A DNA stretch of 7,491 nucleotides from Comamonas sp. (GTDB taxonomy: Bacteria > Pseudomonadota > Gammaproteobacteria > Burkholderiales > Burkholderiaceae_C), in NCBI GenBank assembly GCA_019236485.1, contig JAFAIY010000048.1, positions 1-7,491 of the forward strand. The letters run 5' to 3'. Below are positions 1 to 5,727 of the stretch, one piece after another. Both the position numbers and the translations under genes were made by a program. The notes beneath the pieces are model-generated. The model saw only the letters and a list, made by a program, of their open reading frames with translations. It made no database searches and was not told the origin of the DNA. Position 1 is the stretch's first letter; each line of letters starts with the position of its first letter.

Positions 1-42
1 GCCGGCAAGGGGCCGCTGACGCCCGTCAATCGGCTGGTCTGA
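1..42 (+). CDS. C-terminal end of an unidentified upstream gene (partial)
   Basis: Frame 1 is open from the window edge and encodes AGKGPLTPVNRLV, then a TGA at 40-42. All codons are typical of this GC-rich genome. An intrinsic terminator in the same orientation follows about 85 bases later, which supports a real + strand gene ending here. Thirteen residues are too few to name a family. This could be a chance open stretch. Confidence 0.4.
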   Translation, partial: AGKGPLTPVNRLV

Positions 43-126
43 CGCGCTTCCATTAGGTCGGCTCTCGTCACATCAGTTTGAGGGCGGATGCGTGATCTGA
101 GCGCTTTTTCGGCTTTGATAATTTCT

Positions 127-162
127 GCCCGCTTGGCGCTTGAGCGCACGGCGGGCTTTTTT
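127..162 (+). terminator. Rho-independent terminator upstream of the tautomerase gene
   Basis: The outer stem GCCCGC (127-132) pairs with GCGGGC (151-156), and an inner stem GCGC (136-139) pairs with GCGC (144-147) across a TTGA loop. Six T residues follow at 157-162. This is the classic intrinsic terminator layout for + strand transcription and would end the transcript of the gene that stops at 42. The T tract ends only 18 bases before the tautomerase ATG, so there is no room for a separate promoter between them. Confidence 0.75.
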
Positions 163-180
163 ATTTCAAGCGAGACAGCA

Positions 181-588
181 ATGCCTTTTATCCGCACCAG
201 CGTCCACAAGGACACCACGGCCGCTCAGCGCCAGGCCATCGTCAACGGTATTCATCAGGCCCTGATCGACGGCATTGGCATGCCGGCCGACGAGCTGTTC
301 AATATGGTTGACGACTATGACGAGCAGAAGTTCTTCTTCAGCCGCAGCTTTAACGGCTACCAGCGCTCGGAGCGTGTGGTGGTGGTCGAGATCACCATGC
401 GCCGCGGCCGCAGCGATGCCATGAAGCGCGCCCTGTACGCGAATATCGCCGCCAATCTGGAAAAGCATGCGGGCGTGGCGCCCAACGACGTGTTCATCTT
501 CACGCACGAGAACGATTACTCCGACTGGTCCGTGGGTGGTGGCAGGTTTGCCATGGCCATCGCCCAGCAGGTCGGCCCCAACGCCTGA
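181..588 (+). CDS. Tautomerase superfamily protein (Tautomerase_2 type)
   Basis: A 135-residue protein starting MPFIRTSV. Removing the initiator Met exposes Pro-1, the catalytic base or nucleophile of the tautomerase (4-oxalocrotonate tautomerase/MIF-like) superfamily. Other family-like segments are the central SRSFNGYQRSERVVVVEI strand region (residues 54-71), RRGRS (74-78) followed by a helix, and the C-terminal DVFIFTHEN...DWSVGGGRFA (103-124). The length fits the single-chain, roughly 130-residue group, not the 60-residue 4-OT group. I chose the start at 181 because it puts Pro second. An in-frame ATG at 88 would add 31 residues and bury that proline. The ribosome site before 181 is weak (AAGCGAGA, 168-175). 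The substrate cannot be told from sequence; members act on keto-enol acids, some on halogenated acrylates. It stands alone between a terminator and a 250-base gap. Confidence 0.85.
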   Translation: MPFIRTSVHKDTTAAQRQAIVNGIHQALIDGIGMPADELFNMVDDYDEQKFFFSRSFNGYQRSERVVVVEITMRRGRSDAMKRALYANIAANLEKHAGVAPNDVFIFTHENDYSDWSVGGGRFAMAIAQQVGPNA

Positions 589-682
589 GGCCTGGCGCTT
601 CGCTGTCGCCAACTGCACAGCCCGCACTATCTGTTTTGACCCGCTTGCTTTTGCCCGGCCTTGTTGCACTGATAATTTGCGA

Positions 683-712
683 GCGCGCAAGTGTCTGCAA
701 ACTTCGGCGCGC
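683..712. repeat. Imperfect inverted repeat (bulged hairpin)
   Basis: GCGCGCAAGT (683-692) pairs with ACTT (701-704) and GCGCGC (707-712), with a two-base CG bulge at 705-706 and an eight-base loop. No T run follows, so it is not a standard terminator. It may be a structured leader, a protein-binding site or chance in GC-rich DNA. Confidence 0.35.
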
Positions 713-781
713 GCATCAAGCTTGTGCCACCGCGCGGCCCATGGGGTCGTGAGGTGCATGAAGAATCGGAGAAATGGTTGA

Positions 782-802
782 AGCGCTTGTCCAGCAAGCG
801 CT
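782..802. repeat. Short palindromic intergenic element, likely dispersed repeat
   Basis: AGCGCTTG (782-789) and CAAGCGCT (795-802) form a perfect 8-bp inverted repeat around a TCCAG loop, followed by ATCAGCTATGAAAACA. From memory, intergenic elements with the same core (AGCGCTTG, short loop, CAAGCGCT, with a flanking TAGCTGATAG-like arm) are scattered through Comamonadaceae genomes. The inverted repeat is seen directly; membership of that repeat class is an inference. It ends 36 bases before the rmuC start. Confidence 0.6.
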
Positions 803-825
803 ATCAGCTATGAAAACAAGAGAGT

Positions 826-831
826 GAAAGG
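826..831 (+). promoter_or_regulatory. Ribosome binding site of rmuC
   Basis: GAAAGG lies 7 bases before a GTG codon at 839. This spacing is what decides the GTG start for rmuC, since the N-terminal membrane segment begins straight after it. Confidence 0.6.
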
Positions 832-838
832 CTGAGCG

Positions 839-2482
839 GTGACTACCTGGGGGCTTGGATTGGCGGCAGCGGCCGCCTTGATCGTGGGCTTGCTGCTGGT
901 GCTGCTGTGGTGGCTGCTCGGCCTGCGCCGTCAGCTGCAGGCCGTACTAGGGCCCGAGTCCATGCGCCTGCAGGCCCAGCTGCTGCAGGGCATGCAGGCT
1001 CTGGACCTGAGGCTGCAGCAGCTGGAGCGCAGCAGCCAGACCACACAGATGACGGTGGCCAAAAGCGATGGCGCTCTGGACCGGGTCACGTTGCAGGTGC
1101 AGACCCAGCTGGCCCAGGCCCAGCAGGATGCGCAGGCCGCCAGGCGCGAGCAGGGCGCGGCGCTGGCGGCGTTTCGTGAAGAGGTCGCGCAGCTGGCCAC
1201 GCGCCTGACCGCGGACAGCCAGCAGGCGCGTGCCGCGCTGGCGCAAAGCAGTGCCGAGCAGACCGTCCATGTGCAGCAGCGCTTCGAGGCCCTGGCCGAG
1301 ACCACGCGCGGCACGCTGGATTCGCTCAAGGGCGATATCCAGCAGCAGCTCAGCCATATGAGCACCAGCATGGGCGCGGCGCTCAAGGATCAGCTGGGTG
1401 GCCACGGCGAGCAGCTGCGCCACCAGTTCGCCGTGCTGCAGGACGCTGTGAGCCAGCAGCTGGGCGCTCTGGCCCAGGGCCAGCAGACCACGGCCGAGCA
1501 GTTGCGCGGCACGCTCAACGAGCGCCTGGCCACCATCCAGAGCGACAACGCCGCCAAGCTCGAGGAAATGCGCCGCACCGTGGACGAGAAACTCCATGCC
1601 ACGCTGGAGCAGCGCCTGGGCGAATCCTTCAAGCTGGTCAGCGACCGGCTGGAGCAGGTGCACAAAGGCCTGGGCGAGATGCAGACCCTGGCCGGCAGCG
1701 TGGGCGACCTCAAGCGCGTGATGACCAATGTGAAGTCGCGCGGCACCTGGGGCGAGCTGCAGCTGGGCTCCATCATCGACAATGTGCTCACGCCCGAGCA
1801 GTACGCGCGCAACGTCAAGACCGTGCCCGGCAGCGACGAGCTCGTGGAGTTCGCGATCCGCCTGCCGGGGCGCAACGACGAGCAGCCGGTCTGGCTGCCC
1901 ATAGACGCCAAATACCCGGTGGAGCACTACCAGCGCCTGCAGGATGCGCAGGACAGCGCGGACCGCGTGGCCATTGCCGCTGCGGGCAATGCCTTCGAAA
2001 CATCGATTCGCGGCGAAGCCAAAAAGATTGCGAGCAAATACATCGCTCCGCCGCACACCACGGACTTTGCCGTGATGTATCTGCCCACCGAAGGCCTGTT
2101 TGCCGAGGTGCTGCGCCGTCCGGGCCTGGTGGAGGCGCTGCAGAACGAGAGCCGCATCGTGGTCACCGGCCCGGCGAATCTGGCGGCCATGCTCAGCAGC
2201 CTGCAGATGGGTTTCAAGACGCTGGCCATCGAAAAGCGTTCGTCCGAAGTCTGGGGTGTGCTGGGCCAGGTCAAGACCGAGTTTGCCAAGTTCGGCGATG
2301 TGGTCGAGGCCACGCGCAAGTCCATCGATGCGGCCGCGCGCAAATTCGATCAGGTCGGGGTGCGCACGCGTGCGATTCAGCGCCATCTGCGCAATGTTCA
2401 GGCCTTGCCCGAGCCCGACGCGGAAGCCGGCGGCCTGCCGCTGTTTCCGGCCGTGGCCCAGCCCGAGGACGAAGAGGAATGA
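839..2482 (+). CDS. rmuC: RmuC family protein (DNA recombination/inversion-limiting)
   Basis: A 547-residue protein with the RmuC architecture. A hydrophobic N-terminal anchor spans residues 6-28, followed by a long Gln/Ala-rich coiled coil (about 33-290) and then the conserved RmuC domain (about 290-520). Signature stretches are KSRGTWGELQLGSIIDNVL (299-317) and LPIDAKYPVEHY (353-364), plus VTGPANLAAML (442-452). The D356-A-K358 element matches the (D/E)xK part of a PD-(D/E)xK nuclease core, with E306 a possible further acidic residue. That active-site reading is inference. In E. coli, loss of rmuC raises inversion at short inverted repeats; the enzymatic activity is not settled. The C-terminus is acidic (EDEEE). 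The start is GTG with a good ribosome site. The stop overlaps the next gene by 4 bases, which suggests one operon with translational coupling. The length is close to other family members. Confidence 0.93.
   Translation: MTTWGLGLAAAAALIVGLLLVLLWWLLGLRRQLQAVLGPESMRLQAQLLQGMQALDLRLQQLERSSQTTQMTVAKSDGALDRVTLQVQTQLAQAQQDAQAARREQGAALAAFREEVAQLATRLTADSQQARAALAQSSAEQTVHVQQRFEALAETTRGTLDSLKGDIQQQLSHMSTSMGAALKDQLGGHGEQLRHQFAVLQDAVSQQLGALAQGQQTTAEQLRGTLNERLATIQSDNAAKLEEMRRTVDEKLHATLEQRLGESFKLVSDRLEQVHKGLGEMQTLAGSVGDLKRVMTNVKSRGTWGELQLGSIIDNVLTPEQYARNVKTVPGSDELVEFAIRLPGRNDEQPVWLPIDAKYPVEHYQRLQDAQDSADRVAIAAAGNAFETSIRGEAKKIASKYIAPPHTTDFAVMYLPTEGLFAEVLRRPGLVEALQNESRIVVTGPANLAAMLSSLQMGFKTLAIEKRSSEVWGVLGQVKTEFAKFGDVVEATRKSIDAAARKFDQVGVRTRAIQRHLRNVQALPEPDAEAGGLPLFPAVAQPEDEEE
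2465..2469 (+). promoter_or_regulatory. Ribosome binding site of the MFS gene inside rmuC
   Basis: GAGGA lies 9 bases before the ATG at 2479, within the acidic tail codons of rmuC. A second GAGGA (2474-2478) directly abuts the ATG and is too close to serve. It supports the ATGA-overlap start. Confidence 0.5.
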
Positions 2483-3672
2483 GCGCGGCGCTGCTGCGAC
2501 TCATACTCGCCCAGATTTCGATTCACGCCTGCATGACGGGCATGCGCATGGCGACGCCGCTGCTGGCGCTCAAGCAGGGCTATAGCGCGGCCGCCGTAGG
2601 CATGCTGCTGGCGCTGTTTGCGCTGACCCAGGTCTTTCTCTCGCTGCCTGCGGGCCGCTATGCGGACCGCCATGGTCTGAAAAAGCCCTTGCTGCTGAGC
2701 GTCGTGGCCGCGTGCTGTGGCGCCGGCCTGGCCGTGCTCTTTCCCAGCTATGCGGCGCTCTGCCTGGGCGCGCTGCTGACGGGCGGCGCCGCGGGCGCGG
2801 CCATCATCGCGCTGCAGCGCCATGTGGGCCGATCGGTCCACAGCAAGGAGGAGCTGCGCAAGGTCTTCAGCTGGCTGGCCATAGGCCCCGCGGTCTCCAA
2901 TTTTCTCGGGCCGTTTTTTGCGGGCCTGCTGATCGACTATGCGGGCGGGCAGGAGGCCAGCCTGACCGGCTTCAGGGCGGCTTTTCTGCTGCTGGCCCTG
3001 CTGCCCGTGGCGGCCTGGTTCTGGGCGCGCACGGTGCAGGAACTGCCGCCGCCCGAGGCGGTACCGGGAGGCGGGCAGAGCGCGGCCTGGGATCTGCTGC
3101 AGAACCAGGGCTTCAGGCGTTTGCTGCTGCTGAACTGGGCCTTGTCGTCCTGCTGGGATGTGCACACCTTTGTGGTGCCCATCCTGGGGCATGAGCGCGG
3201 ACTGCCGGCATCGGTCATAGGCAGCATTCTGGGCGCTTTTGCGATCGCGGCCGCCGTGATCCGTCTGCTCATGCCCGTGCTGACCCGGCATCTGAGCGAG
3301 TGGGTGGTGGTGATGGGGGCCATGCTGGGTGCCTGCCTGCTGTTTCTGCTCTATCCGCTGATGCCCGATGCCTGGAGCATGGGCGGCTGCTCGGTCCTGC
3401 TGGGCCTGGTGCTGGGTTCGGTCCAGCCCATGGTGATGAGCATGATCCACCAGATCACGCCCGCAGACCGCCATGGCGAAGCCCTGGGCCTGCGCATGAT
3501 GGCCATCAACGGCTCCAGCGTGGTGATGCCGGTGCTGTTCGGCTCGATAGGCGCCGTGGTCGGGGTCTCGGTGCTGTTCTGGGGCGTGGGAGCCATGGTC
3601 GGGGCCTCGTCGCGCCTGCCCTGGCTGATAGGGCGCGAAGACATGCCCGGTGCGGAGTGGGAGCCGCATTAG
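2479..3672 (+). CDS. Major facilitator superfamily transporter
   Basis: A 397-residue, very hydrophobic inner-membrane protein with about 12 predicted helices in two halves, separated by a polar loop near residues 183-210 (RTVQELPPPEAVPGGG). The loop between helices 2 and 3 carries GRYADRHGLKK (59-69), the MFS motif A pattern G-x-x-x-D-R-x-G-x-K/R-K/R. The helix 5 region has the PAVSNFLGPFFAGLL segment (137-151), similar to motif C of antiporters in its Gly/Pro content. This suggests a proton-coupled exporter, but substrate and direction cannot be read from sequence. The ATG overlaps the rmuC stop as ATGA, so the two are probably cotranscribed. A bidirectional terminator begins about 20 bases after its stop. 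Confidence 0.88.
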   Translation: MSAALLRLILAQISIHACMTGMRMATPLLALKQGYSAAAVGMLLALFALTQVFLSLPAGRYADRHGLKKPLLLSVVAACCGAGLAVLFPSYAALCLGALLTGGAAGAAIIALQRHVGRSVHSKEELRKVFSWLAIGPAVSNFLGPFFAGLLIDYAGGQEASLTGFRAAFLLLALLPVAAWFWARTVQELPPPEAVPGGGQSAAWDLLQNQGFRRLLLLNWALSSCWDVHTFVVPILGHERGLPASVIGSILGAFAIAAAVIRLLMPVLTRHLSEWVVVMGAMLGACLLFLLYPLMPDAWSMGGCSVLLGLVLGSVQPMVMSMIHQITPADRHGEALGLRMMAINGSSVVMPVLFGSIGAVVGVSVLFWGVGAMVGASSRLPWLIGREDMPGAEWEPH

Positions 3673-3688
3673 CGAGGCAGCGTGACAC

Positions 3689-3718
3689 AAAAAAAGAGCG
3701 TCCGGGGACGCTCTTTTT
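3689..3718. terminator. Bidirectional intrinsic terminator between convergent genes
   Basis: GAGCGTCC (3696-3703) pairs with GGACGCTC (3706-3713). Flanking A residues (3691-3695) pair with T residues (3714-3718), giving a stem of up to 13 bp around a tiny GG centre. Each strand ends the hairpin in a T tract: five Ts on the + strand and seven on the - strand. It therefore suits both the MFS gene (+, stop at 3672) and lapB (-, stop at 3734). Confidence 0.88.
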
Positions 3719-3733
3719 GATTCAGGGGTCGGT

Positions 3734-4891
3734 CTAAAGCTCTTCCACCCTGCGGGCCGGATAGCTGTCCCAGCTCTGGCAGCCGGGGCAGTGCCAGAAA
3801 TGCGTGCGGGCCTCGAAGCCGCAGGCCGCGCAGCGATAGCGTGTCAGAGGCTTGGCGGCGTGGTCCAGCGCTTTTTGCACCGCGCCATGGTATTGCTCTT
3901 CGGTCAGGGTTTCGCCCGCCAGCCACTGGGCGGCCGCGACCAGCGAGGGCTCATGCTCGAGGTGCTGCACAAGGCGCGCACGGCCGGCGGCCTCGGCGTC
4001 GCCGCTTTTCTTGTCCAGCGCCACCTGGGCCTGCAGCAGGTCCAGAGATGGCGCTTGCGCATAGTGGTGGGCGAGCAGGGCCTGGGCCGTGGCGATCTCG
4101 CCGGTGGCGGCAGCCGTTTCGACCAGCAGGCCGGCGGCCAGGGGCAGGGCGGCCGGGCTTTGCGCGGCCAGCTCCTGCAAGGTCTGCAAAGCCTGGGCCG
4201 ATTGCCCCTGGCGGTGCTGCAGCTGGGCCAGCTCCAGGCGCGGACGCGGAGCATGGGGGGCGGTCTCCAAAGCCTGCTGCAACCGGCTGCCGGCCGTGTC
4301 GAGCTGGCCGTGGGCGATCTGCGCTTGCGCGTCCTCGCACAGATAGTGGGCCAGGCGGGCGCTGAAGTCCCCCTGGTCTGCGGCCTGCATCTTGCGGGCA
4401 ATGCTGGCCGCCTGGGTCCAGTCGCGGGAGCGCTCGTAAATGGCCAGCAGGGCCAGGCGCGCCTCGGCTTCGTATTGCGTGCCTTCGAGACGGTGCAGCG
4501 ATTCCTCGGCGCGGTCCAGCAGTCCGGCCTTGAGAAAATCCTGGGCCAGCGCATGCTGGGCGCGGTCGCGGTCCGGGCGCGAGAGGTCCGCGCGGCCGAG
4601 CAGATGCTCGTGCACGCGCACGGCGCGGTTGTATTCGCCGCGGCGGCGGAACAGATTGCCCAGCGCAAAGTGCAGCTCGGTGGTGTCGGGGTCGTTCTGC
4701 ACGGCCTCGATGAAGGCGTCGATGGCCTTGTCCTGCTGCTCATTGAGCAGAAAGTTCAGTCCCTTGAAATAGGCCTTGGGCGCCTGGCGGTTGTCGGCGC
4801 GCACCTGGCGCAGGTCCCAGCGGGAGGCCAGCCAGCCCAGCACAAAAGCCATGGGCAGGCCCAGCAAGATCCAGGTCAGATTAAATTCCAT
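3734..4891 (-). CDS. lapB: LapB (YciM), LPS assembly TPR protein
   Basis: A 385-residue protein, against about 389 in E. coli. Residues 4-22 form an N-terminal membrane anchor (LTWILLGLPMAFVLGWLAS), followed by SRWDLRQVRADNRQAPKAYFKGLNFLLNEQQDKAIDAF, typical of the family. A TPR array runs from about 39 to 340. A C-terminal rubredoxin-like metal knuckle has CxxC pairs at C354/C357 and C368/C371. In E. coli LapB binds LpxC and the FtsH protease and so controls the first committed step of lipid A synthesis; that role is transferred by homology. The start at 4891 is preferred over an upstream in-frame start at 4999, which would add 36 Pro/Arg-rich residues encoded inside lapA and push the membrane anchor inward. 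Its first 11 bases overlap the end of lapA. There is little Shine-Dalgarno signal, which is consistent with coupling to lapA translation. Confidence 0.94.
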   Translation of the reverse strand: MEFNLTWILLGLPMAFVLGWLASRWDLRQVRADNRQAPKAYFKGLNFLLNEQQDKAIDAFIEAVQNDPDTTELHFALGNLFRRRGEYNRAVRVHEHLLGRADLSRPDRDRAQHALAQDFLKAGLLDRAEESLHRLEGTQYEAEARLALLAIYERSRDWTQAASIARKMQAADQGDFSARLAHYLCEDAQAQIAHGQLDTAGSRLQQALETAPHAPRPRLELAQLQHRQGQSAQALQTLQELAAQSPAALPLAAGLLVETAAATGEIATAQALLAHHYAQAPSLDLLQAQVALDKKSGDAEAAGRARLVQHLEHEPSLVAAAQWLAGETLTEEQYHGAVQKALDHAAKPLTRYRCAACGFEARTHFWHCPGCQSWDSYPARRVEEL

Positions 4892-5222
4892 GCACGTCGC
4901 TCGGCACAATGATCGGAGAAGTCGGAGCCGGGGCGGCGGCCGCCGGCGCTGCTGCGCTGCTGTCGACAGCGGTTTCGGCCTGGCGGGCCTTGGCCGCACG
5001 CGCCTCGCGGGCCGCGGCCCGGTGCTTCAGCCAGCGTGGCACCATGCCCAGCACGCCTATGAACAGGCCCAGCGCAAAAGCCGTCAGCACCACCAGCACC
5101 AGGGGCGCCGTCCATGCCGTGCCGAAGAAAAAGTGCACGGTGGCATCTTGCTGGTTGTTGAGTGCGAACGCAAACAGAGTGAAAAAAATGGCTGCCTTGA
5201 GCAGCCACAGCAGGTATTTCAT
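4881..5222 (-). CDS. lapA: LapA family (DUF1049) inner-membrane protein
   Basis: A 113-residue protein with two membrane helices (about 3-21 and 39-61). The NNQQDATVHFFFGTAWTAPLVLVVLTAFALGLFIG segment is characteristic of the LapA/YciS domain. A basic stretch at 64-80 (RWLKHRAAAREARAAKAR) would be cytoplasmic, and an Ala/Pro-rich tail runs from 85 to 105. In E. coli LapA works beside LapB in regulating LpxC and LPS levels. The start is supported by AAGGGAAAG at 5224-5232 on the - strand, just ahead of the ATG. The stop lies inside the first codons of lapB. The tail adds about 25 low-complexity residues beyond the core domain and is probably disordered. Confidence 0.9.
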   Translation of the reverse strand: MKYLLWLLKAAIFFTLFAFALNNQQDATVHFFFGTAWTAPLVLVVLTAFALGLFIGVLGMVPRWLKHRAAAREARAAKARQAETAVDSSAAAPAAAAPAPTSPIIVPSDVHGI

Positions 5223-5223
5223 G

Positions 5224-5232
5224 CTTTCCCTT
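5224..5232 (-). promoter_or_regulatory. Ribosome binding site of lapA
   Basis: On the - strand this reads AAGGGAAAG, closely ahead of the lapA ATG (5222). It is a good Shine-Dalgarno match, stronger than those of ihfB or lapB. Confidence 0.6.
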
Positions 5233-5246
5233 GTGTGACGGGAAAG

Positions 5247-5277
5247 ATTTTAGGCCAGCCCATGCCTCGGTCGGCAA
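5247..5277 (-). promoter_or_regulatory. Possible internal promoter for lapA-lapB
   Basis: On the - strand, TTGCCG (5277-5272) and TAAAAT (5252-5247) resemble -35 and -10 boxes with a 19-base spacer, which is longer than ideal. Transcription would start near 5240, leaving a leader of under 20 bases that still contains the lapA ribosome site. The -10 match is good and the -35 is moderate. It sits in the only real gap (82 bases) between ihfB and lapA. Confidence 0.35.
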
Positions 5278-5304
5278 ATCGGCGCGAAAGGCGGCCGGCG
5301 CAGC

Positions 5305-5622
5305 TCAGGTGAGCTGGTCCGGAGCGGCAGGCGTGTCGGTCTTGAGATTGTCCACGGCTTCGCGCAAGGCCTTGCCGGGCTTGAAATGGGGTACGCGCTT
5401 GGAGGGAACCTGAACGGATTCCCCGCTGCGGGGGTTGCGGCCTATGCGAGGCGGGCGGTGATTGATGGCAAAGCTGCCAAAGCCACGAATTTCGATGCGG
5501 TGACCGCGCACCAGGGCATCGCTGACGGCATCCAGAATGGACTTGACGGCCTGTTCGGCATCGCGTTGGTTGAGTTGGCCAAATCGGGCAGCAAGTTCTT
5601 CGACGAGATCGGATCGGGTCAT
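5305..5622 (-). CDS. ihfB: Integration host factor beta subunit
   Basis: A 105-residue DNA-bending protein of the HU/IHF family. It begins [18 protein letters not shown], carries the [29 protein letters not shown] core (42-70), and has [14 protein letters not shown] (77-90). The GRNPRSG turn with Pro-64 is the beta-arm tip whose proline intercalates into DNA. The MT-SDL start and GFGSF match IHF beta better than IHF alpha or HU. It is about 11 residues longer than the 94-residue E. coli protein, all in a polar C-terminal tail ([11 protein letters not shown]). With the alpha subunit it bends DNA at specific sites in recombination, replication and transcription. It lies directly downstream of rpsA, a conserved pairing in proteobacteria. 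No clear Shine-Dalgarno sequence is visible before the ATG. Confidence 0.95.
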   Translation of the reverse strand: MTRSDLVEELAARFGQLNQRDAEQAVKSILDAVSDALVRGHRIEIRGFGSFAINHRPPRIGRNPRSGESVQVPSKRVPHFKPGKALREAVDNLKTDTPAAPDQLT

Positions 5623-5648
5623 CGGATGGCGGAAACTAGGTTGGAAAC

Positions 5649-5680
5649 AACAACGGGCGCACAGGGCGCCCGTTGTTTTT
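5649..5680. terminator. Strong hairpin between rpsA and ihfB, asymmetric T tracts
   Basis: A 12-bp perfect inverted repeat (5649-5660 with 5666-5677; core ACAACGGGCGC) surrounds an ACAGG loop. On the + strand it is followed by a clean T run (5676-5680), a textbook terminator. On the - strand, the direction of rpsA, the tail is the less perfect TTGTTGTTTCC. It may terminate most rpsA transcripts while letting some continue into ihfB. Confidence 0.65.
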
Positions 5681-5727
5681 GACGCGTAGCGGTCAGTCAG
5701 GCGAGCCGACCGACCTGCTGACGTGGA

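Larger units (their letters stand above)
589..838. other. Intergenic region between tautomerase gene and rmuC
   Basis: These 250 bases hold no convincing gene. They contain a weak TGGCG/CGCCA inverted repeat just after the tautomerase stop (593-597 and 607-611, no T tract), a GATAAT hexamer at 671-676 that could be a -10 box but lacks a well-spaced -35, an imperfect hairpin at 683-712, and the palindromic repeat at 782-802. The rmuC promoter is probably in here, but I cannot place it firmly. Confidence 0.6.

Noticed and set aside
117..122. GATAAT hexamer as a -10 box for the tautomerase gene
   Set aside because: No -35 lies at proper spacing, and transcription would begin inside the terminator stem.
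593..611. TGGCG/CGCCA inverted repeat after the tautomerase stop as a terminator
   Set aside because: The stem is 5 bp with a 9-base loop and no T tract follows.
651..676. TTGCCC ... GATAAT as a promoter for rmuC
   Set aside because: The spacer is only 14 bases. Other -35 options give 20 or 29 bases, so no pair is convincing.
758..781. A seven-codon mini-ORF (MKNRRNG) upstream of rmuC with GAGGT before it
   Set aside because: Too short to judge and easily due to chance; no sign that it controls rmuC, which starts 57 bases further on.
947..2386. A 479-codon open frame antisense to rmuC
   Set aside because: It is a shadow of the GC-rich, Gln/Leu-rich coiled-coil coding region. The rmuC frame has clear domains and this one has none.
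2398..3690. A 430-codon open frame antisense to the MFS gene
   Set aside because: Its product is a Gln/His/Arg-rich mirror of hydrophobic codons and crosses the bidirectional terminator. No recognisable domain.
3791..4912. A 373-codon open frame antisense to lapB
   Set aside because: Same codon-bias artefact, while the opposite strand encodes an unmistakable LapB with TPRs and a CxxC...CxxC end.
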